The position numbers were made by a program, and so were the translations under genes. A model generated the notes under the pieces. It did not search any database. It saw only the letters and a list, made by a program, of their open reading frames with translations, and was not told where the DNA came from. A stretch of 64,000 nt of DNA from contig CAWDLI010000008.1 in assembly GCA_963803245.1 (NCBI GenBank), forward strand, positions 62,001-126,000, given 5' to 3'. The stretch comes from JACVRW01 sp963803245. Its GTDB lineage: Bacteria; Actinomycetota; Thermoleophilia; Solirubrobacterales; Thermoleophilaceae. Positions 58,632 to 64,000 of the stretch are shown here, piece by piece. Position 1 is the first letter of the stretch. Each line of letters begins with the position of its first letter.

Positions 58632-61600
58632 GTGGCCGAGCGGGACTTCATTTCAGCCGCGCGTGAGCGCGTCGTCATCTTCGACGGCGGCATGGGCGCG
58701 ACGCTCGAGCAGTTCGACCTGACCTCGGAGGACTACGGCGGGCTTCAGGGCAAGTGCCACGAGGCGCTGGTGCTGAATCGGCCCGACGTGATCCAGGGCG
58801 TGCACGAGTCGATGCTGGAGGCCGGCGCCGAGGTGCTCGAGACGGACAGCTTCCAGGCCAGCCGCCTGAAGCTCGAGGAGTGGGGTCTCGACGACGCACA
58901 CGCTGGAGATCAACGTGCGCGCCGCCGAGATCGCCCGCGCGGCCGCGGGTGAGGACCGCTTCGTGGCCGGCTCGATCGGCCCGACCGGCCACCTCCCCGC
59001 CAGCGACGACCCGACGCTCGGCCGGATCACCTTCCGCGAGCTCGTGACCGTTTTCGAGGAGCAGGCCCGCGGCCTCGTGCAGGGCGGGGCGGACCTCATC
59101 ATCATCGAGACCGCGCAGGACATCCTCGAGGTCAAGGCGGCGATCTTCGGAGCGCGCGAGGCGTTCAAGGTCACCGGCAAGTCGCTGCCGATCCAGTGCT
59201 CGGTCTCGCTCCTGCCGCAGGGCGGGAAGATGCTCCTGGGCACGGACATCCAGGCCGTGCTCACGACGCTGACGGCTCTCGACGTGGACGCGATCGGGCT
59301 CAACTGCTCCACCGGCCCGGAGGACATGCGCGACGCGATCCGCTTCCTGGGCGAGAACAGCCCGCTTCCGGTGCACTGCATCCCGAACGCCGGGCTGCCG
59401 CTCCAGGGTCCGGAGGGGGAGACGATCTTCCCCGAGGAGCCCGATCCGCTCGCGGCGAGCCTGCAGGAGTTCGTGGAGCGCTACGGCATCTGGGTCGTCG
59501 GCGGCTGCTGCGGCACGACGCCCGAGCACATCGCGGCGATCGTGGATCGCGTGGGCGGGCGCTCGGCCGAGCCGCGTCCCGCCAAGGCAGCGCCGCAGCT
59601 CGTCTCGTCGATGATGACCGCCACGCCGCTGGTCGCAGGAGCCGCGGCCCACGATCGTGGGCGAGCGCGTGAACTCGCAGGGGTCGCGCAAGGCAAAGGA
59701 GCTCCTGCTGGCCGACGACTACGACGGCATCGTGCAGGTGGCCGAGGACCAGGTCACCGGCGGTGCGCACGTGCTCGACCTCTGCGTGGCGCTCACCGAG
59801 CGCCAGGACGAGGACGAGCAGATGCGGCAGGTGGTGAAGCGCGTGACGCTGAGCCAGCCGGCGCCGATCCAGGTGGACTCCACCGAGCCGGACGTGATCG
59901 AGGCCGCGCTGGAGCAGATCCCGGGCCGCGGGATCGTCAACTCGATCAACCTCGAGGCCGGCCGCGACAAGGCCGACCGCGTGATCCCGCTGGCGAAGGC
60001 CCACGGCGCCGCGCTGATCGCGCTCACCATCGACGAGGTCGGGATGGCCAAGACCGCCGACCGCAAGGTCGAGATCGCGCAGCGCATCCGCGACATCGCG
60101 TGCGACGACCACGGTCTCGATCCGGAGCTTCTGATCTTCGACGCGCTCACCTTCACGCTCACCACGGGCGACGAGGAGTGGCGCCCGAGCGCCGTCGAGA
60201 CGATCGAGGGCATCCGCCGGATCAAGGCCGAGATCCCGGGCGTCAAGACCTCGCTGGGCGTGTCGAACGTGAGCTTCGGCGTGTCCCCGGTGGGCCGCGC
60301 GGTGCTGAACTCGGTGTTCCTCCACCACTGCGTGGAGGCGGGCCTCGACCTGGCGATGGTCAACCCGAACCACATCACGCCGTACAGCGAGATCGGCGAG
60401 GAGGAGCGCCAGCTCACCGACGACCTGGTCTTCAACCGCCGCGAGGACGCGCTCGAGCGCTTCATCGCCCACTTCGAGCAGAAGGGCGAGGAGGAGCCCG
60501 ACGCCGGCGTGGATCCCACCGCGGAGATGGAGCCCGAGGAGGCCCTCCACTGGCACATCCTGCGGCGCAAGAAGGACGGCGTGGAGGACTGGATCGACAA
60601 GTCGGTCGAGAAGATCGGCGCGGTGCCGACCCTCAACCAGGTGCTGCTGCCCGCGATGAAGGAGGTGGGCGACAAGTTCGGTGCCGGTGAGCTGATCCTG
60701 CCGTTCGTGCTCCAGTCGGCGGAGGTCATGAAGCGCGCCGTGGCGCAGCTCGAGAACTACCTCGACCGGATCGAGGGTCACTCGAAGGGCAAGGTCGTGA
60801 TCGCCACCGTCTTCGGCGACGTGCATGACATCGGCAAGTCGCTGGTCAACACGATCCTCACCAACAACGGCTACACCGTCATCGACCTCGGCAAGCAGGT
60901 GCCGGTGGACACGATCATCAACGCCGCGGTGGAGAACGAGGCCGACGCGATCGGCCTGTCCGCCCTGCTCGTCTCGACGTCCAAGCAGATGCCGACCTGC
61001 GTCCAGGAGCTGCACCAGCGCGGGCTCGAGTTCCCGGTGCTGATCGGCGGCGCCGCGATCAACCGCGACTTCGGGCGGCGGATCCTCTACCCGCACGGCA
61101 AGGAATCGGACGAGGTCTACGAGCCGGGTGTCTTCTACTGCAAGGACGCCTTCCAGGGGCTCGACACGATGGACGCCCTCGTCGAGGAGGACGCGCGCGG
61201 CGCGCTGGTCGCGAAGGGCCGCGACGAGGCACGCAAGCTGCGCGAGAAGGTGGAGGTCGTGGACGACGGGCCGTCGGTGGACGACGACACCGTGCGCTCC
61301 GCCTTCCGCACCGACGTGACCGTGCCCGAGCCCCCGTTCTGGGGCGCGCGCGAGATCCCGGTCGACCTGGACGACGTATACCCCTACCTCGACCGCCACG
61401 TCCTGTTCAAGCTCCACTGGGGCGGGCGCGGCAAGAAGGGCGAGGACTGGCGCCGGATCGTCGAGGGCCACGACGGCGAGGAGGGCTTCGCGCCGCGGCT
61501 CGAGCGCATGTGGCGCGAGCAGGACTACCTGCACCCGCGCGCCAAGCTCGGCTACTTCCCGGCGGCGTCGGACGGCAACGAGCTGATCGTCTTCGACCCG

Positions 61601-62212
61601 GAGGACCCGGCGCGTGAGCTCGAGCGCCTGCGCTTCCCGCGCCAGCCGCGCCACGACCGCATCTGCCTGGCCGACCTCTACCGGCCGCTCGACTCGGGCG
61701 AGCGCGACGTGGTGGCCATCCAGGCCGTGACCGCCGGCGACGAGGTCACCGAGCTGATGGCGCGACTCGAGCAGGACGGCGAGTTCGCGGAGCAGCTCTA
61801 CACCCACGGGCTCGGCGTGCAGACCGCGGAGGGGCTGGCCGAGTGGCTGCACGCCGAGGTGCGCAGCGGGCTGGGCATCGACCCCGACCAGGGTCGCCGC
61901 TACTCCTGGGGCTACCCGGCCTGCCCGGACCAGTCGGAGCACGAGAAGGTCTGGCGGCTGCTCGGGCTCGAGGAGATCGGCATGACCCTCTCGGGCGGCT
62001 TCGCCGTGATGCCCGAGCAGTCCACCGTGGCGATCATCGCCCACCACCCGCAGGCCGTGTACTTCGGGATGAAGTCCGGCTTCGTGCCGGCCGACAAGCG
62101 TCCGGACGAACTGATCGCGGGCACGGACCGCGGCGGCGATCTACCCCCCGAGGTGGATCCGACCGAGGGCTCGGTCGAGGCCGAAGTGCCTGCGGACGAA
62201 GTTCCCGCCTAA
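58632..62212 (+). pseudogene. metH: cobalamin-dependent methionine synthase MetH, interrupted by two frameshifts
   Basis: All four modules are present: homocysteine domain (GLNCSTGPEDM, VVGGCCGTTPEH zinc cysteines), pterin domain (PTIVGERVNSQGSRKAKE), B12 domain (GDVHDIGKSLVNTIL, cobalt-binding His) and AdoMet activation domain (RYSWGYPACPDQ). The frame shifts by +1 near 58895-58905, apparently two bases lost from an AC run, and again near 59633-59640, splitting it into pieces 58632-58900, about 58905-59635 and about 59640-62212. Each piece is otherwise well conserved, so the breaks may be recent or sequencing errors. Net length (3581 nt) fits two uncorrected shifts. Confidence 0.9.
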
Positions 62213-62237
62213 GCAAACAACAGCCCTGGCCAGCCGG

Positions 62238-63719
62238 CTACGTCCCCCCGATGGGGCTCAGGGTCGGCCCGCTCTGGATGGCGAACAGCTGAACGGTGTT
62301 CACGCCCTGGCGCAGCGAGGCCTCGGGAATGAGGGCTGAGAAGAGTTGACCCGAGCTCTGGGCTACGGCGAATGAGGTAGCGGTGGCCTCGATCGTCCCG
62401 TTGACGGCGATCGCGATGTCGAGCGGGGTGGCGCTGCCGGCACCGGTCAGCCGCCCTGTGACCTTCACCGGCGGTTGCTGCGAGGCGAGCGACACGCCGT
62501 TATAGCGACCGGGCGAATCGAGCTCGGCGTGAACACCGCCGAGCGCGGAGGTCGGCCAGCGCGAGACGGGGGTGCCCTGCAGTTCCCGATGCGGCCCAAG
62601 CCCGAATGGACCGCGGGAGCTGCCGAACAGCCAGAGCTTGAGCAGCAGCGATCCCGCACGGCGCAGGCGGAGCGAGCTCGAGGTCAATCGGATGCGTTGG
62701 CCCACACGCCCGAATATGAGGCTGGCTCGGGGGATCTTGCGCGCCTCCGGGCCGAACATGGATCGCCCCTGTACCCGCCAGCCGAGGTGTACGCGCGCGA
62801 CCTGCGCGATCGTCGGCGCTATGTCGATGATGCGGACGTGGCGGTGGTCGACCTTTCCCTTGCGCTGGCCCGGCAGCTTCACGAACAACGGCGTCAGGGC
62901 GATGTCGCCGGCATTGCCGGGGTTGACGGTGCGGCTATCGCCCGGGTGACCAAAGCTCTCGCCGTGGTCGGCCGTCACGATGATCAGCGACCGGTCATAG
63001 AGACCTTCCGAACGCAGCTGCTCGAGCAGCTGACCGATCAGGCGATCCGCTAGCTCGACCTGCAACAGGTGCCGCTGGTACTTCTGGCCCACCAGCCACG
63101 GGACGGAGGCCCAATCGTCCCGCGAGAGGACGTTCTCGCTCGGCCCGTCGGAGTAGGTGTGGCCCGACGGCAGGTAGATCCAGGGCGGGTGCGGTAGCAG
63201 CAGATGCTTGAAGTAGAACGCCGGCTGCCGCGACGGCTCGACGCGCTCGAGCCAGCTCGTGAACCGCTCCAGGCGCCCCCCGGCCACCAACGCTTCGATC
63301 GACTCCGCCGTCTGCGGCGTTACGTTCGGGCAGAGCCGCTTCGGGCACAGGCTCGTCGCTTCCTCGCCCTCCTCGATGCGGTACTTGCGCCCCAGCGCCG
63401 TGAACAGGTTGTTCGGATGCTCCGCGTAGGTCGGCTTGGCGAATCGCCACTGGGTCTGGCCGGTGACCAGCGACCGGAACGCACGACCGGTCTCATCGAC
63501 GGTCGTAGTGGAATACGGAAACCAGGTGGAGCCGTCCGCGAGCCGAGCAAACGTCGGGTAACGCGAGCGGTCGATGCGGCCGTGGGCGTCAAGCAGCGAG
63601 ACCGACGGAAACGCGTCAAAGACGACCAGCACCACCGGAGGACGCCGCGCGTCAGCCGGCGTGGTGAACCCGAGAACGCAGCAGACGACCGTCAAGGCGG
63701 CCACTACGACGCGCTTCAC
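62238..63719 (-). CDS. secreted sulfatase / phosphoglycerol-transferase-like hydrolase
   Basis: A 493-residue protein with a signal peptide (VVVAALTVVCCVLGFTTPADA). The alkaline-phosphatase-superfamily fold shows in PPVVLVVFDAFPSVSLLD (metal-binding Asp), FYFKHLLLPHPPWIYLPSG and LIIVTADHGESFGHPGD (Asp-His metal ligands), with IRIIDIAPTIAQVA-type helix after it. There is no CxPxR sulfatase signature, so Ser or Thr near SVS may be the nucleophile. A beta-rich C-terminal domain of 130 residues follows. Substrate unknown. GTG start. Confidence 0.78.
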   Translation of the reverse strand: MKRVVVAALTVVCCVLGFTTPADARRPPVVLVVFDAFPSVSLLDAHGRIDRSRYPTFARLADGSTWFPYSTTTVDETGRAFRSLVTGQTQWRFAKPTYAEHPNNLFTALGRKYRIEEGEEATSLCPKRLCPNVTPQTAESIEALVAGGRLERFTSWLERVEPSRQPAFYFKHLLLPHPPWIYLPSGHTYSDGPSENVLSRDDWASVPWLVGQKYQRHLLQVELADRLIGQLLEQLRSEGLYDRSLIIVTADHGESFGHPGDSRTVNPGNAGDIALTPLFVKLPGQRKGKVDHRHVRIIDIAPTIAQVARVHLGWRVQGRSMFGPEARKIPRASLIFGRVGQRIRLTSSSLRLRRAGSLLLKLWLFGSSRGPFGLGPHRELQGTPVSRWPTSALGGVHAELDSPGRYNGVSLASQQPPVKVTGRLTGAGSATPLDIAIAVNGTIEATATSFAVAQSSGQLFSALIPEASLRQGVNTVQLFAIQSGPTLSPIGGT

Positions 63720-63948
63720 TAACCCTGTCCATTCATAGCCTGTCGCGCGGCGATCCTAATCGTGCGACAGCCGATCGCGTTGCTGCCCGGAGCGCAAGGC
63801 CCCTGCCCTGGACGACTGGCCCGACTGGCCAAACCGGCCTCGACCAGAAGGAGAACTGGGCCAACCAGATTCTCGACACCTGTCTAAAGACCCTTCCGCG
63901 GACTGCTCTTAGGTTGAGTGCGGGACTTTCGGAAGGAGGCTGAATCGG

Positions 63949-64000
63949 ATGGATTTCGTTTTCGCGACCAAGGATGACCTCGCCCAGGCCATCAATGGGA
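63949..64000 (+). CDS. 5' end of an unidentified gene (partial)
   Basis: The ATG at 63949 follows GGAAGGAGG at good spacing, with TAGGTT (63911-63916) as a possible -10. Only 17 codons (MDFVFATKDDLAQAIN...) are visible, too few to name a family. The 229 nt between it and the divergent sulfatase-like gene hold no other gene that I can see. Confidence 0.6.
   Translation, partial: MDFVFATKDDLAQAING

Noticed and set aside
58560..58632. A SAM or cobalamin riboswitch upstream of metH
   Set aside because: The -10 hexamer lies 7 nt before the start codon and only about 140 nt separate the genes. No conserved riboswitch core (such as the B12 box) is visible.
59300..62047. A 915-codon minus-strand open frame antisense to metH
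   Set aside because: It is a shadow frame with biased composition. The plus strand encodes clear MetH domains.

Overview
The window is dense, very GC-rich DNA with about 70 coding genes, many of them overlapping by 4 nt. Gene content points to a free-living aerobic actinobacterium, most likely class Thermoleophilia (Solirubrobacterales-like). Supporting genes are a HemQ-type coproheme decarboxylase, an FprA-type ferredoxin reductase, DUF1707, DUF3618, AbiEi/DUF559 and RDD proteins, and abundant acyl-CoA and SDR enzymes. The lineage is inferred from gene content only. I see no tRNA, rRNA, CRISPR array, prophage or insertion sequence, and no stretch over 300 nt without a gene.

Layout. 1-7.4 kb: the 3' end of an unknown gene, a divergent PadR / carotenoid oxygenase pair, a DUF1707 protein, a membrane adenylate cyclase, two SDR enzymes, an acetyltransferase and a ferritin-like protein. 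7.4-8.6 kb: a decayed GAF-GGDEF-EAL gene. 8.6-13.0 kb: a phenylalanine/tyrosine catabolic locus, with fumarylacetoacetase and an Lrp regulator divergent from hpd-hmgA-phhA. 13.0-18.5 kb: a nucleotide cyclase fused to a YHS domain, then a minus-strand operon of HerA-like ATPase, BCS1-like AAA ATPase and acyl-CoA dehydrogenase, with a TetR regulator. 18.5-24.9 kb: secreted hydrolase, DUF5519, secreted metallopeptidase lipoprotein, acetamidase, second acyl-CoA dehydrogenase and a methyltransferase. 24.9-34.2 kb: a ten-gene run of acyl-CoA metabolism (flavoprotein, Atl, enoyl-CoA hydratase, arginase-like protein, acyl-CoA carboxylase, BKACE, AMACR-like racemase, MerR, DUF2332, GNAT).

34.2-43.2 kb: class III alcohol dehydrogenase, AbiEi/DUF559 protein with an odd leader hairpin, DUF2804 and nitrilase genes divergent across a TetR-type operator, a four-gene small membrane-protein cassette, a flippase-like protein, an AI-2E family permease and DegV. 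43.2-49.7 kb: DksA-like protein, epimerase, GST-like protein, the BolA/Grx/ErpA iron-sulfur divergon, Nudix, AlkA, AarF and a FAH-family hydrolase. 49.8-64 kb: RDD protein, FprA, HemQ, a glycosyltransferase-flippase fusion, SDR, a frameshifted subtilisin, a SnoaL fossil, methionine synthase with two frameshifts, a secreted sulfatase-family protein and the start of one more gene.

Three non-coding signals stand out. First, three copies of a hairpin share an invariant frame while three stem base pairs change in a compensatory way. Second, at least 13 genes have a -10-like hexamer 6-8 nt before the start codon, the geometry of leaderless transcription. Third, several operators or dyads lie at regulator and catabolic promoters: Lrp, TetR, a MerR-type 19-bp spacer promoter, and a motif shared by an acyl-CoA dehydrogenase and the carboxylase cluster. 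Four frame breaks in three genes (EAL, subtilisin, MetH twice) could be real decay or base-calling errors.
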